From Hyphococcus formosus (GTDB taxonomy: Bacteria > Pseudomonadota > Alphaproteobacteria > Caulobacterales > Parvularculaceae): a stretch of 64,000 nt of DNA. Positions 50,240-59,533 of the stretch are shown in pieces. The notes beneath the pieces are model-generated. The model was not told where the DNA came from. It saw nothing but the letters and a program-made list of their open reading frames with translations, and searched no databases. Position 1 is the stretch's first letter; each line of letters opens with the position of its first letter. The stretch lies in assembly GCF_046736345.1 (NCBI RefSeq), contig NZ_CP157210.1, positions 930,001 through 994,000 on the forward strand. Reading direction: 5' to 3'. Position numbers and translations under genes: made by a program.

Positions 50240-51679
50240 ATGAAACAAAGCCCTATCATCGTTTGGTTTCGCAATGATCTCCGCATTGCTGACAACCCTG
50301 CCCTCTCGGCTGCTGCAAAGTTAGATGCGCCGGTCATTCCGCTATACATTTATGATCGAAATTTGCGTTATGCGCCCGGTGGCGCATCGCGATGGTGGCT
50401 GCATGAGAGCTTGTCGGTTTTGAATGATCGGCTCAAAAATATTGGTTCTAAACTGATATTACGCAGCGGTGACGAAAGCGACATAATCCGCAAACTTATC
50501 AAAGAGACAAACGCATCGGCCGTCTATTGGAACCGTAGATATTATAAGCCCGAAGTTGATACTGACAAAAAGCTAAAAACCGCATTATCCGATGCCGGAA
50601 TAAATGTTGAAACCTTCAACGCATCCCTCTTGCGTGAGCCTTGGGAAATCGAAACCGGTTCCGGGACGCCCTATCGGGTATTTACGCCATTCTGGAAAAA
50701 GCTAAAGGAAGCCGGGCCTAATCGCGTGAAAATTCTTCCCGAGCCTAAAAAATTGAAAAGTCCAAAAAATATTTCGAGTGAAAACCTCAAGGATTGGCAG
50801 CTCCAACCCACCAATCCTGACTGGGCAGACGGTATCGCCGAGCAATGGAAGCCCGGTGAAACCGAAGCAATGAATAGGCTGAATGAATTTCTTGATGATG
50901 AAATCGATAGCTATTCCGAAGGGCGCGACAGGCCGGACAAAGAGTTTACCTCGCGACTTTCGCCCTATCTCCATTTCGGCGAGATCAGCCCTAATCAGAT
51001 TTGGAATGCTGTAAAGTTGGGTATAGACGCGGATGCGTTTTTGCAAAGTGCTGGCTACAAATTCCTGTCCGAACTCGCATGGCGCGAATTTTCATATTCA
51101 TTACTGTATTACAATCCTTCCCTGCCAAAGAAACCGCTGCGTAAGGAGTTCACATCTTTCCCTTGGCGTAAAGACACCAAAGCACTTTGGAAATGGCAGC
51201 GCGGCGAAACCGGCTACCCCATCGTCGATGCCGGCATGCGTCAACTTTGGCAAACCGGGTGGATGCATAACAGGGTACGGATGATCGTAGCGAGTTTTCT
51301 CATTAAAGACTTGCTTATACCGTGGCAGCAAGGCGCAACCTGGTTTCTGGATACGTTGGTCGATGCGGATCTCGCTAACAACTCTGCGGGTTGGCAATGG
51401 GTTGCGGGCTCAGGTGCTGATGCGTCCCCATTTTTCCGAATCTTCAATCCTGTCACTCAGGGTGAGAAATTCGATCCCCATGGTGACTATGTGCGCGAAT
51501 TTGTACCCGAACTAAAAGACCTCCCCGATAAATACATTCATTCACCGTGGAAAGCGCCTGAGCATGTGCTGCAAGAGGCTGGCATAACGCTCGGAAACAA
51601 TTATAATAAACCTATCGTCGACCACGCCGTAGCTCGAGATCGTGCACTTGCCGGTTATAATGAGATTAAAGGCAAGTAA
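50240..51679 (+). CDS. phrB: deoxyribodipyrimidine photo-lyase
   Basis: Blue-light enzyme that reverses cyclobutane pyrimidine dimers. The N-terminal antenna-binding Rossmann domain begins PIIVWFRNDLRIADNPALSAA and RWWLHESLSVLNDRL. The C-terminal FAD domain has SPYLHFGEISPNQIW, LAWREFSYSLLYYNPSLPKKPLR, TGYPIVDAGMRQLWQTGWMHNRVRMIVASFL and DADLANNSAGWQWVAGSGADASPFFRIFNPVTQ; the last is the family signature. Length 479 residues is standard. It stands on its own promoter and is followed after 51 bases by the cyclopropane synthase. Confidence 0.95.
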   Translation: MKQSPIIVWFRNDLRIADNPALSAAAKLDAPVIPLYIYDRNLRYAPGGASRWWLHESLSVLNDRLKNIGSKLILRSGDESDIIRKLIKETNASAVYWNRRYYKPEVDTDKKLKTALSDAGINVETFNASLLREPWEIETGSGTPYRVFTPFWKKLKEAGPNRVKILPEPKKLKSPKNISSENLKDWQLQPTNPDWADGIAEQWKPGETEAMNRLNEFLDDEIDSYSEGRDRPDKEFTSRLSPYLHFGEISPNQIWNAVKLGIDADAFLQSAGYKFLSELAWREFSYSLLYYNPSLPKKPLRKEFTSFPWRKDTKALWKWQRGETGYPIVDAGMRQLWQTGWMHNRVRMIVASFLIKDLLIPWQQGATWFLDTLVDADLANNSAGWQWVAGSGADASPFFRIFNPVTQGEKFDPHGDYVREFVPELKDLPDKYIHSPWKAPEHVLQEAGITLGNNYNKPIVDHAVARDRALAGYNEIKGK

Positions 51680-51730
51680 AGGTGTTCGATCTTGCAACGG
51701 ACGCAAATAACGTTTTTGCAGGAGCGAAAA

Positions 51731-52945
51731 ATGACGAATACGAATAGCGTAGATCTGGATTTTTCAAAATTTCCATTTGCTTTCCGGCAGCTTTTAAAAA
51801 TTGCGGATAAAATACGCTATGGCCGTCTGGATATTATTCTTCCAGACGGGAACCGGCTCACATTTTCTGGTGATGAAGAGCCGTCATCGGTTGGAGTAAT
51901 TGAAGTCAAGAATTTTCGATTTGCGCGGCGCGTGCTTATTGGTGGCGACATAGGTTTTTACGAAAGCTTTGCGGATGGCGATTGGACCACTCCAAATTTA
52001 GCGGATTGCTTATATATATTCGCTCGGAATGCGGATCATATTCAAAATGCATTCACAGGATCACCGATCTGGGACCTCATCAACAATATTCGCCACGCTT
52101 GGAACAAGAACACCAAAGCAGGATCGCGCCGAAATATAATGGCGCATTATGATCTCGGAAATAATTTCTATCAAGAATGGCTCGATCAAACGATGACCTA
52201 TTCCTCGGCATTGTTTCCGACACCGGATGCCGATTTGAGCGCCGCACAGATTTACAAATATGAGAACCTTGCCCGATCTATCGATCTTTCAGAAAACGAT
52301 CACGTTCTTGAAATTGGGTCCGGTTGGGGCGGCTTTGCGGAATACGCTGCTAAAGAACATGGCGCACGAATTACGGGCCTGACAGTCTCACCGGCGCAAT
52401 ATGATTATGCGAAACAACGCATCTTTAATGCGGGCTTGGCGGAGAAGGTTGATTTCAGACTACAGGACTATCGCGATAGCGACGCGACTTTCGACAAGAT
52501 CGCATCAATTGAAATGTTCGAAGCTGTCGGCAAAGAATATTGGAACACCTATTTTGAAAAAGTCCGTAATGCCTTAAAGCCTGGCGGTATTGCGGGCCTT
52601 CAAATTATCACAATCGCCGACCGGTTTTTCGATCATTATTCAAAATCAACCGATTTCATTCAGCGCTATGTTTTCCCCGGCGGCGTTTTGCCGAGCGAGT
52701 CAATTCTGAAAAACTTGATCAATGAATCCGGTTTGTCCCTTCGGAAAGCAAATCCCTTTGGTCAGGATTACGCCCGCACATTGAATGAATGGCATCAGCG
52801 ATTTTTGTCAAAATGGGATACGATTCAAACGCTCGGGTTTGATGACCGGTTTAAGTCGCTATGGCAGTTCTATCTCGCTTATTGCGAAGCTGGTTTCAAA
52901 GCCGGCACGACGAATGTATCGCAGTTTTCTGTGGCGCGGGTCTAA
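51731..52945 (+). CDS. cfa: cyclopropane-fatty-acyl-phospholipid synthase family protein
   Basis: A SAM-dependent methyltransferase of the Cfa family, 404 residues, which adds a methylene group to unsaturated acyl chains in membrane phospholipids. The N-terminal domain (about 1-110) precedes NIMAHYDLGNNFYQEWLDQTMTYSSALF, the SAM site VLEIGSGWGGFAEYAAKEHGARITGLTVSPAQYDYAKQRI, and EMFEAVGKEYWNTYFEKV plus IAGLQIITIADRFFDHY. ATG 51731 is preferred because CAGGAG lies six bases before it; TTG 51692 upstream is not needed. It overlaps the convergent lolD gene by four bases. Possibly used in stationary phase or under stress. Confidence 0.9.
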   Translation: MTNTNSVDLDFSKFPFAFRQLLKIADKIRYGRLDIILPDGNRLTFSGDEEPSSVGVIEVKNFRFARRVLIGGDIGFYESFADGDWTTPNLADCLYIFARNADHIQNAFTGSPIWDLINNIRHAWNKNTKAGSRRNIMAHYDLGNNFYQEWLDQTMTYSSALFPTPDADLSAAQIYKYENLARSIDLSENDHVLEIGSGWGGFAEYAAKEHGARITGLTVSPAQYDYAKQRIFNAGLAEKVDFRLQDYRDSDATFDKIASIEMFEAVGKEYWNTYFEKVRNALKPGGIAGLQIITIADRFFDHYSKSTDFIQRYVFPGGVLPSESILKNLINESGLSLRKANPFGQDYARTLNEWHQRFLSKWDTIQTLGFDDRFKSLWQFYLAYCEAGFKAGTTNVSQFSVARV

Positions 52946-53628
52946 GCTGGTTTTTGCTCTTCGATGAGCCGCTGATCACGAATTACAAATATTCTATCCA
53001 TGCGGTTTGCAAGACGTTGATCATGGGTCGCGATCAATGCGGCTAGCCCTTCGGTTTTCACCAAATTTAACAACGCATCGAAAACAACGTCGGACGTTTT
53101 CGGGTCGAGATTTCCTGTCGGCTCGTCCGCCAACAAAATATCAGGTCGGTTCGAAAGCGCCCGCGCAATCGCCGTGCGTTGCTGCTCACCGCCAGATAGC
53201 TGACCCGGCTGATGATCGACGCGCTCCCCGAGCCCCATCAAGGTTAGCAACCGCCGCGCTTCTTGCTCGGCCTCTTGCTTTTTGATCCCAGCAATGAGCT
53301 GAGGCAGTGCCACATTTCCAAGGGCGGAGAATTCCGGCAAGAGATGATGAAACTGATAGACAAAACCGAGTGTGTTGCGGCGAATATGGGTCCGATCCGC
53401 ATCACTGAGCTTCGACGTTGGCTGGCCGAGAATGTGCACCTCGCCCGCCGATGCGGTTTCTAGCAATCCTGCGATATGCAATAGCGATGACTTGCCCGAA
53501 CCGGATGGCCCTAACAACGCGACAGTTTCGCCAGCGCGAAGCGCAAAGTTTATTTCCTCGACGATGACGAGATCACCATAATGGCGAGCGACATTCTCGA
53601 GGCGGAGTACGGTGTCTCGTTTACTCAT
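52942..53628 (-). CDS. lolD: lipoprotein-releasing ABC transporter ATPase LolD
   Basis: Cytoplasmic ATPase of the Lol system that extracts outer membrane lipoproteins from the inner membrane. The ABC motifs are intact: Walker A GPSGSGKSSLLH, signature LSGGEQQRTAIARAL and Walker B ILLADEPTGNLD, plus the LolD/MacB-type GFVYQFHHLLPEFSALGNVALP. Length is 228 residues. It overlaps the permease gene by eight bases (53621-53628) and forms one operon with it, and with proS upstream. Confidence 0.94.
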   Translation of the reverse strand: MSKRDTVLRLENVARHYGDLVIVEEINFALRAGETVALLGPSGSGKSSLLHIAGLLETASAGEVHILGQPTSKLSDADRTHIRRNTLGFVYQFHHLLPEFSALGNVALPQLIAGIKKQEAEQEARRLLTLMGLGERVDHQPGQLSGGEQQRTAIARALSNRPDILLADEPTGNLDPKTSDVVFDALLNLVKTEGLAALIATHDQRLANRMDRIFVIRDQRLIEEQKPA

Positions 53629-54913
53629 AACGCAGAGCCTCTACCGGGTCTAAACGGGCGGCGCGGGATGCGGGGTAGAGTGTCGATAAAAACGACATAA
53701 AGAGCGAGAAGCCGGTGATTAAAAGGACTTCTGTCACTTCGAGTTTTGCAGGCACGCCATCGAGGTAATAAACTTCTGCGGGGAATAGATCGGTCTGGAA
53801 TAGCGCCGAAAGACCGTTCTCAATCGCGTCAATGTTCAATACAAAAAGAGATCCCAAAATGATCCCCGCAAGCGTGCCAAGCGTTCCAATCATCGTGCCG
53901 GAGATCAGGAAGATCCGCAAAACCGATCCTTGCGTTGCGCCCATTGTTCGTAGAACGGCAATATCACCGGTTTTATCTTTCACCAACATAATCAAGCCGG
54001 TGACGATATTCAGTGTCGCAACAATGATGATTAAAAACAAAACCAGACGCATGGCAAATCGTTCGATCTGAAGCGCATTGAAATAACTTTGAAACTTTTG
54101 CTGCCAATCCATTACGCGAAGGCCCGGCCCTACCGCCATCAAAACGTCACGATAAGACTTTATCTTTTCGGGGTCTTCGACCATGACCTCGATCTGTTGA
54201 ACGCTTTCACCGAAACCAAAGAAAAGCTGCGCTTGTTCAAGCGGCATGAAGCCATAAATCGCATCATATTCAGCGTTGCCAACATGAAAAATTGCGCCGA
54301 CCGTATAGGTTTTACGGCGCAGCGTTCGACCAAACGCGGTTTCTGGACCTTGACCTGATATAAGCGTGACAGGATCGCCCGCCCGGACGCCTAACTGGCT
54401 TGCAATGCGGCTGCCGAGAGCGATCTCCAGCCCCCCTTTATCGCCGACGCCAAAATTCTCGAACGAGCCATCAACGACATGCTCCGGCCCCGTTACATAT
54501 GAATTCTTTAACAGGTCTTCACGGCGGACCCCACGAACGACCATGCCTGTTTCGCCAGTTGCACTCACAAAGACCGGAAGCTCAATTAGTGGCGTGGCCG
54601 ATGTCACGCCGGGTGTGATGGCAAGGGCTTTCGCCATTGAGTCATAATCAGCGATTGATTGTTCTGCGCTGACATGGGCGTGACCATTCACCCCAAGCAA
54701 TTGATCCAGCAGGGTCAAACGAAAGCCCTGCATGATAGACATGACGCTTATCAGCGCAGCAACAGCCAGCATGATCCCGACAAAAGCAATGCGCGTGATC
54801 AGGGAGACGCCCTGCCCGGTTCGCGTCGCCCCCAGATAGCGCCGAGCCACCATCCATTCGAAAAACGAAAAGGGCTTCGTTTTACCCGGTGACGACGGTT
54901 GCTGACTGGCCAT
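53621..54913 (-). CDS. lipoprotein-releasing ABC transporter permease (LolC/E family, LolF-like)
   Basis: Inner membrane permease of 430 residues: FEWMVARRYLGATRTGQGVSLITRIAFVGIMLAVAALISVMSIMQGF, a periplasmic domain (about 65-290) and three C-terminal helices (FLIIIVATLNIVTGLIMLV, FLISGTMIGTLGTLAGIILG, LLITGFSLFMSFLSTLYPA). The conserved MGATQGSVLRIF coupling helix is present. Only one permease gene accompanies lolD, so the transporter is probably a homodimer, as in alphaproteobacterial LolDF, rather than the enteric LolCDE. It lies between proS and lolD in one operon. Confidence 0.9.
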   Translation of the reverse strand: MASQQPSSPGKTKPFSFFEWMVARRYLGATRTGQGVSLITRIAFVGIMLAVAALISVMSIMQGFRLTLLDQLLGVNGHAHVSAEQSIADYDSMAKALAITPGVTSATPLIELPVFVSATGETGMVVRGVRREDLLKNSYVTGPEHVVDGSFENFGVGDKGGLEIALGSRIASQLGVRAGDPVTLISGQGPETAFGRTLRRKTYTVGAIFHVGNAEYDAIYGFMPLEQAQLFFGFGESVQQIEVMVEDPEKIKSYRDVLMAVGPGLRVMDWQQKFQSYFNALQIERFAMRLVLFLIIIVATLNIVTGLIMLVKDKTGDIAVLRTMGATQGSVLRIFLISGTMIGTLGTLAGIILGSLFVLNIDAIENGLSALFQTDLFPAEVYYLDGVPAKLEVTEVLLITGFSLFMSFLSTLYPASRAARLDPVEALRYE

Positions 54914-54924
54914 GCTTTTGCGCC

Positions 54925-56268
54925 CTATGCGTAATCGAGTGCTTCGGCGATCCGTTCAGCTAAAACGGAACCGACTTTATCAATCGCAAATGTTTCGCGT
55001 TCATCGGTAGAGCGATTCTTGACTTCGGCTTCGCCCTTGTCGAGACCGCGTGGCCCAATAACGAGCTGGTATGGAAGGCCGATCAAATCCATCCGCGCAA
55101 ATTTCTCACCGGGGCGCCCGGCCGTGTCGTCATAAAGAACCTCGACACCTTTTGACGTGAGCTCGGCATAAAGCTTTTCACACGCCGCATCGGAGGCTTC
55201 GTCGCCTGTTCTGAGATTGACCAACCCGACCTGATAAGGCGCGACCGGGATTGGCCATTTGCAGCCATTTTCGTCGTGATAGGCTTCGATGATGGCACCC
55301 ATCAAGCGCGAGACACCAACGCCATAAGACCCCATCTGCACAGGAATTTCATTGCCATCTGGGCCGGCAACTACGGCCTTCATTGGCTTTGAATATTTGT
55401 CGCCAAAGAAGAAAATATGCCCAACCTCGATCCCACGCGCAGAGACCTGATGCTTTGCATCGACATTATCGAACTCCGCTTTGTCGTGCATCTCATCCGT
55501 GGCGGCATAAAGCGACGTAAACTGATCAAAGATCGGTTTTAGATCGCCGTCAAAGTCAACATCCTTTTTAGGCGTATCCATTTCAACGAGGCGCTTGTCA
55601 CAGAAAACCGCACTCTCGCCAGTTTCGGCAAGCACGATAAATTCATGGCTGAGATCGCCCCCGATAGGCCCCGTATCGGCGCGCATCGGAATCGCCTTGA
55701 CGCCTAACCGTGCGAATGTCCGCAGATAAGCCACGAACATTTTGTAATAGCTTTTACGCGCCGCCTCTTCGTCGATATCGAAAGAATAGGAATCCTTCAT
55801 CAGGAATTCACGGCCGCGCATCACGCCAAAACGCGGACGGATCTCATCCCGGAATTTCCACTGGATATGGTAAAGCAGTTTCGGCAGGTCTTTATACGAA
55901 CGAACCCCCGCGCGGAAAATCTCAGTGATCATTTCCTCATTGGTCGGGCCGAACAGCATCTCGCGGTCGGCACGGTCAGTAATTCTGAGCATCTCTTTGC
56001 CATAGGCGTCATAGCGACCACTTTCGCGCCATAGATCAGCCTGCTGAATCGTCGGCATCAACATCTCGGCGGCACCGGCGCGGTCCTGTTCCTCGCGGAC
56101 GATCTGTTCGATTTTCTTGAGAACCCGAAAGCCCAGCGGCAGCCACGCGTAAATGCCCGCGCCTTCCTGGCGGATCATGCCGGCGCGCAACATCAGACGA
56201 TGCGATGCAATCTGCGCCTCTGACGGCGTTTCTTTGAGAACGGGTAAGTAATATCGGCTTAGACGCAT
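54925..56268 (-). CDS. proS: prolyl-tRNA synthetase (short form)
   Basis: Class II aminoacyl-tRNA synthetase charging tRNA-Pro, about 447 residues, the shortened alphaproteobacterial form without the editing insertion between motifs 2 and 3. Motif 1 region YAWLPLGFRVLKKIEQIVREEQDRAGAAEMLMP, motif 2 WKFRDEIRPRFGVMRGREFLMKDSYSF and motif 3 GSYGVGVSRLMGAIIEAY are present, followed by the anticodon-binding domain. ATG 56268 (MRLSRYYLPVLKETPSEAQ) is the usual N-terminus; TTG 56280 is not needed. It leads the proS-lol operon. Confidence 0.95.
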   Translation of the reverse strand: MRLSRYYLPVLKETPSEAQIASHRLMLRAGMIRQEGAGIYAWLPLGFRVLKKIEQIVREEQDRAGAAEMLMPTIQQADLWRESGRYDAYGKEMLRITDRADREMLFGPTNEEMITEIFRAGVRSYKDLPKLLYHIQWKFRDEIRPRFGVMRGREFLMKDSYSFDIDEEAARKSYYKMFVAYLRTFARLGVKAIPMRADTGPIGGDLSHEFIVLAETGESAVFCDKRLVEMDTPKKDVDFDGDLKPIFDQFTSLYAATDEMHDKAEFDNVDAKHQVSARGIEVGHIFFFGDKYSKPMKAVVAGPDGNEIPVQMGSYGVGVSRLMGAIIEAYHDENGCKWPIPVAPYQVGLVNLRTGDEASDAACEKLYAELTSKGVEVLYDDTAGRPGEKFARMDLIGLPYQLVIGPRGLDKGEAEVKNRSTDERETFAIDKVGSVLAERIAEALDYA

Positions 56269-56365
56269 ATAGGTAACCAAAACTGCTGCTTCGGTTTGCC
56301 TTCTAGAGCGTTTTCGCCGGAAGTGGAAACCCTTTGCGCGCCTCAGCGCTCATCGGCGGCAATGA

Positions 56366-56560
56366 CTATTCGGCGCAACCCTGTCCGTTTGCCGTTACGA
56401 CGCCGGCCTGCGCCAGATAAAGCTCGCTCTGGGGCCCCGCCTCGGCCCACATTGGTTGGCTCGCGTCACATGGCTCTGATGCGGCCAGCATGGATTGCGC
56501 AAAACTGGCGATGCCCCAATAAAGGACAGCCATAATCACGATGAAAACGCCCATTTTCAT
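56366..56560 (-). CDS. small exported or membrane protein, 64 residues
   Basis: An unrecognised short protein with an N-terminal hydrophobic stretch (GVFIVIMAVLYWGIASFAQSML), which is either a membrane anchor or a signal peptide, and a short Cys-containing periplasmic part (EPCDASQPMWAEAGP, GQGCAE), where the two cysteines could form a disulfide. A G-rich site GGGGGA lies five bases before ATG 56560. The start overlaps the end of the next upstream gene by four bases, suggesting co-transcription. No function can be given. Confidence 0.5.
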   Translation of the reverse strand: MKMGVFIVIMAVLYWGIASFAQSMLAASEPCDASQPMWAEAGPQSELYLAQAGVVTANGQGCAE

Positions 56561-56871
56561 TGCGTCCCCCTACAAAATACGCCTGAATTTCGGAAGGTTG
56601 GCCCATTTTCCTCGAGCCGTAGGTCAAACCGGGTCAAAAGCCGTTGGCTTGCCCAGCCATCAAGGCCGTGCTGGCGGAAAACGATGACATCGTTCTCGCC
56701 CTGCTGCGGATCCGTTAGGTTAATATTGATGATTGCGCCGCTATTTCGCGCCAATAAATAGCTATCCTGCGCGGCGCAGGCACCGGGGCGCACGATCACG
56801 GGTTGGCCCATCGCGCCCAAACCCGCAATCGAGAAACACACACCCGCAATGATGACCCGCCCTTTTTCCAT
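56557..56871 (-). CDS. small exported protein, 104 residues
   Basis: Another unrecognised protein. The N-terminal KGRVIIAGVCFSIAGLGAMG is a probable signal peptide or anchor; the mature part contains PGACAAQDSYLLARNSGAIININLTDPQQGENDVIVFRQHGLDGWASQRL and a final FRNSGVFCRG, with two or three cysteines that could form disulfides. It overlaps the following small gene by four bases, so both are probably translated together and may act as partners in the envelope. Confidence 0.5.
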   Translation of the reverse strand: MEKGRVIIAGVCFSIAGLGAMGQPVIVRPGACAAQDSYLLARNSGAIININLTDPQQGENDVIVFRQHGLDGWASQRLLTRFDLRLEENGPTFRNSGVFCRGTQ

Positions 56872-56937
56872 AAGGTCGGATATGCATTGATCGTGCCTTG
56901 TTAACCCTCGCGCATGATGAAGGGTTAATTCATGCGG

Positions 56938-57582
56938 CTACTCTGCCGCCTCAAGCGCGCTTAGGTCTTGGGCGCGGATAGCCGATAGGTTGCGCGTGAT
57001 CTTATCCGAAGGCCAATCCCACCATGCGATTTCTAAAAGCCGCGCGATGGTTTGCTCGTCGAAACGGCGCTTGATCGTCCGCGCTGGATTCCCAACCGCA
57101 ATGCCATAGGCCGGTACGTCACGGGCCACCACGGAATAGGAGCCGATGATTGCGCCGTCACCGATTGTCACGCCGGGCATGATAACAGCATTGGTGCCGA
57201 TCCAGACATCATTACCGATGGTCGTATTCCCGCGTGACCCGCGGGCCCAATCCGCATCAGGGTCTTCCCACCCTTCGCCAAAGATCGCGAAGGGATATGT
57301 CGAAAAGCCATCAAGCGCGTGGTTCGCGCCATTCATGATAAATTCTGCACCGGTCGCAATCGCGCAGAACCGACCAATCTTTAGCCGGTCGCCCATATGC
57401 TCGAAATGGTAACGCACACAATTGGCGAGGAAGTTTTCCGGGCCCGCCGGATCATCGTAATAGGTATATTCGCCAATCTCGATCATTGGGTGATCGACAA
57501 TCGGTTTTAGAAACGCGACCTGATTAACGCCTTGCATTGGATGGGTTTGATCGGGGTTCGGGCCCCGTTTGATATCAGACAT
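56938..57582 (-). CDS. CatB/Vat-type xenobiotic O-acetyltransferase family protein
   Basis: A left-handed beta-helix acetyltransferase of 214 residues, related to streptogramin (Vat) and chloramphenicol (CatB) acetyltransferases. The N-terminal IEIGEYTYYDDPAG and FLANCVRYHFEHMGDRLKIGRFCAIATGAEFIMNGANHALDGFSTYPF include the conserved catalytic-type His in NGANHALDG, and the C-terminal coil is GNDVWIGTNAVIMPGVTIGDGAIIGSYSVVARDVPAYGIAVGNPARTIKRRF. Chromosomal members in environmental bacteria usually have unknown acceptors, so drug resistance should not be assumed. It stands between short exported proteins and a membrane protein gene. Confidence 0.85.
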   Translation of the reverse strand: MSDIKRGPNPDQTHPMQGVNQVAFLKPIVDHPMIEIGEYTYYDDPAGPENFLANCVRYHFEHMGDRLKIGRFCAIATGAEFIMNGANHALDGFSTYPFAIFGEGWEDPDADWARGSRGNTTIGNDVWIGTNAVIMPGVTIGDGAIIGSYSVVARDVPAYGIAVGNPARTIKRRFDEQTIARLLEIAWWDWPSDKITRNLSAIRAQDLSALEAAE

Positions 57583-57766
57583 AAATGAACCTCAAAGTCA
57601 GAAATTTCAGGATATATGTAAAATCCGCCACCGGAAGAAAATTCGGCAGAGTGCGCATCGCGCGGCACCTGAAAAACGGATCTAGCTTTAATTGTTCACT
57701 GGTCTGAGTACCCTCTTTTGTAGGGTTCTAATGTTTCGATTTTCGCTCAGCGGTCAAGCAAAAAAT

Positions 57767-58297
57767 CTAATCTTTTTTCTGATGCGATCCGACATTGCGG
57801 AGATACATGAACGCGCTGGCTAATCGAATTGGCTGGAGCATGATCCAAAAACCGACAACGACAACAGCTAGATTCGGCCAAAATTCGAATGAAAGAACAT
57901 CACGATTAAGCTCGCCATTAAATTGTCGTGAGGGCTCGTTCAAAAACCTTATTAAATCAAAAGCAATCAGGGGAAGCTTGCCGATAATCAGCGAGAATCC
58001 AATCAAGAAACTCCCGATAGAGACTAACATCCGCGCGTCGACATTCAAATTTAGACCGCCGTCGGACTTGATCGTTCGCCTTGCCAAAACGGGAGCGGCA
58101 AACCAAATAAATATGGCAAGGGCTAACTGTAATCCCATATTCGCAACAAGGGAAAAATAACCATCGTGCAAAATCTCTTCCCACGACGAAGTTAAAAGTG
58201 GTGGCAAATAAAATAATGTCGATGGGAGGTTTGCAGCAAACGTCGCCGCCGCCCATAGGCGCATGATTACAACCAATATCGCTTGAATGCCCGTCAT
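57767..58297 (-). CDS. hypothetical integral membrane protein, 176 residues
   Basis: An unrecognised membrane protein with about four hydrophobic segments: QAILVVIMRLWAAATFAANLPSTLFYLPPLL, GYFSLVANMGLQLALAIFIWFAAPVLA, MLVSIGSFLIGFSLIIGKLPLIAFDLI and FEFWPNLAVVVVGFWIMLQPIRLASAF. Short loops have charged residues; there is no signature of a transporter or enzyme. It is 24 bases downstream of the threonine synthase gene on the same strand, so it may be co-transcribed with it, but no functional link is apparent. Confidence 0.7.
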   Translation of the reverse strand: MTGIQAILVVIMRLWAAATFAANLPSTLFYLPPLLTSSWEEILHDGYFSLVANMGLQLALAIFIWFAAPVLARRTIKSDGGLNLNVDARMLVSIGSFLIGFSLIIGKLPLIAFDLIRFLNEPSRQFNGELNRDVLSFEFWPNLAVVVVGFWIMLQPIRLASAFMYLRNVGSHQKKD

Positions 58298-58321
58298 GCG
58301 CCTCTCCCCCGAGAAAATGGC

Positions 58322-59533
58322 TTAAAACTGATCGTAATCAATAGGCTTTGTACGGTCGATTGTTTGGCTATCGCTCGCCATGGGGTATTTAAGACCGGTT
58401 GCGCAGTTAAATAAAACGACTTTGTCCGATTTCGCAATTTGCCCGGTTTTTAACGCCTGTCGATAGGCCGCGTAGGTTGCTGCGCCTTCGGGGCATAACA
58501 AAAACCCTTCATCGCGCGCGACTTCGCGCCAGCTATCGAATATATCTTTTTCATCGACTGCAATCGCGAACCCATTTGTCTCGCGTACGGCGCGCAATAT
58601 TAGAAAATCACCAACCGCTGCCGGAACCCGTATCCCCGCCGCCGCAGTCGTTGCATTCTCCCATAGAGGAGCGTGCTCGACGCCCTCTTCCCAAGCCTTG
58701 ACGATAGGCGCGCAACCGGATGCCTGCACGACGATTAGCTTTGGTCGTTTTGACCCGATCCAGCCGATGGCTTCCAACTCGTCGAAGGCCTTGGCCATCC
58801 CGATAAGGCCCGTACCGCCGCCGGTCGGATAGAAAATTGCATCAGGCAGCTCCCAACCAAATTGTTCGGCCAGCTCTAGGCCCATGGTTTTCTTGCCTTC
58901 GATCCGGTAGGGCTCTTTCAGGGTTGAAACATCGAACCAACCGACTTTTTCTTTGCCTTCGCCGACGATTTTTCCGCAATCGGTAATTAATCCGTTCACG
59001 GTGTAAACATCTGCGCCTTGAAACGCGATCTCTTCAATATTCACGCGCGGCGTGTCATCGGGGCAAAAAACTGTTGTGCGCATATCGGCGGCTGATGCAT
59101 AGGCGGCCAGTGCCGCCCCTGCATTGCCATTGGTTGGCATAGCGAGATGTTTGAGGCCAAATTCCTTGGCCATTGATACCGCAAGACATAAGCCCCGCGC
59201 CTTGAATGATCCCGTTGGCAACCGGCCTTCGTCCTTGACGATCAATTCGCCCGTATGGCCCTCTTTCCGCGCCATCTTTTTAAGCGGGATCAGGGGGGTG
59301 ACGACTTCGCCAAGTGACACACGGTTTTCCGGCTCTGCCACCGGTAAAAACTCCCGGTAGCGCCAAAAGCCTTCGGTGCGTTTTGAAAGCTCCTCTTTGG
59401 TAATGGCTCCCTTAATCGCATCAAGGTCATAGCGCGCCAATAGTGGTTTACCCGCTTCCGACAAATTATGCGGCTTGCCCGCTTCGTATTTTTTGCCGGT
59501 ATATGAACATTCAAGATGCGTCAGAAAACTCAA
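58322..59533 (-). CDS. thrC: threonine synthase
   Basis: PLP-dependent enzyme making threonine from O-phosphohomoserine, 403 residues. The Schiff-base Lys lies in LPTGSFKARGLCLAVSMAKEFG, the PLP-phosphate loop in FYPTGGGTGLIGM, and TPLIPLKKMARKEG and NGNAGAALAAYASAADM are typical of the fold. The N-terminal zinc-ribbon part is degenerate: the first Cys is kept (LECSYTGKKYE) but the second pair is gone (HNLSEAGKPLLARYDL). The enzyme may be a broad-specificity member, and other pyridoxal lyases of fold type II cannot be fully excluded. It overlaps the TPR gene by four bases. Confidence 0.88.
   Translation of the reverse strand: MSFLTHLECSYTGKKYEAGKPHNLSEAGKPLLARYDLDAIKGAITKEELSKRTEGFWRYREFLPVAEPENRVSLGEVVTPLIPLKKMARKEGHTGELIVKDEGRLPTGSFKARGLCLAVSMAKEFGLKHLAMPTNGNAGAALAAYASAADMRTTVFCPDDTPRVNIEEIAFQGADVYTVNGLITDCGKIVGEGKEKVGWFDVSTLKEPYRIEGKKTMGLELAEQFGWELPDAIFYPTGGGTGLIGMAKAFDELEAIGWIGSKRPKLIVVQASGCAPIVKAWEEGVEHAPLWENATTAAAGIRVPAAVGDFLILRAVRETNGFAIAVDEKDIFDSWREVARDEGFLLCPEGAATYAAYRQALKTGQIAKSDKVVLFNCATGLKYPMASDSQTIDRTKPIDYDQF

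Noticed and set aside
56938..57582. Antibiotic resistance gene
   Set aside because: CatB/Vat-like sequence alone does not show resistance; chromosomal homologues of this kind are common and no mobile element is nearby.
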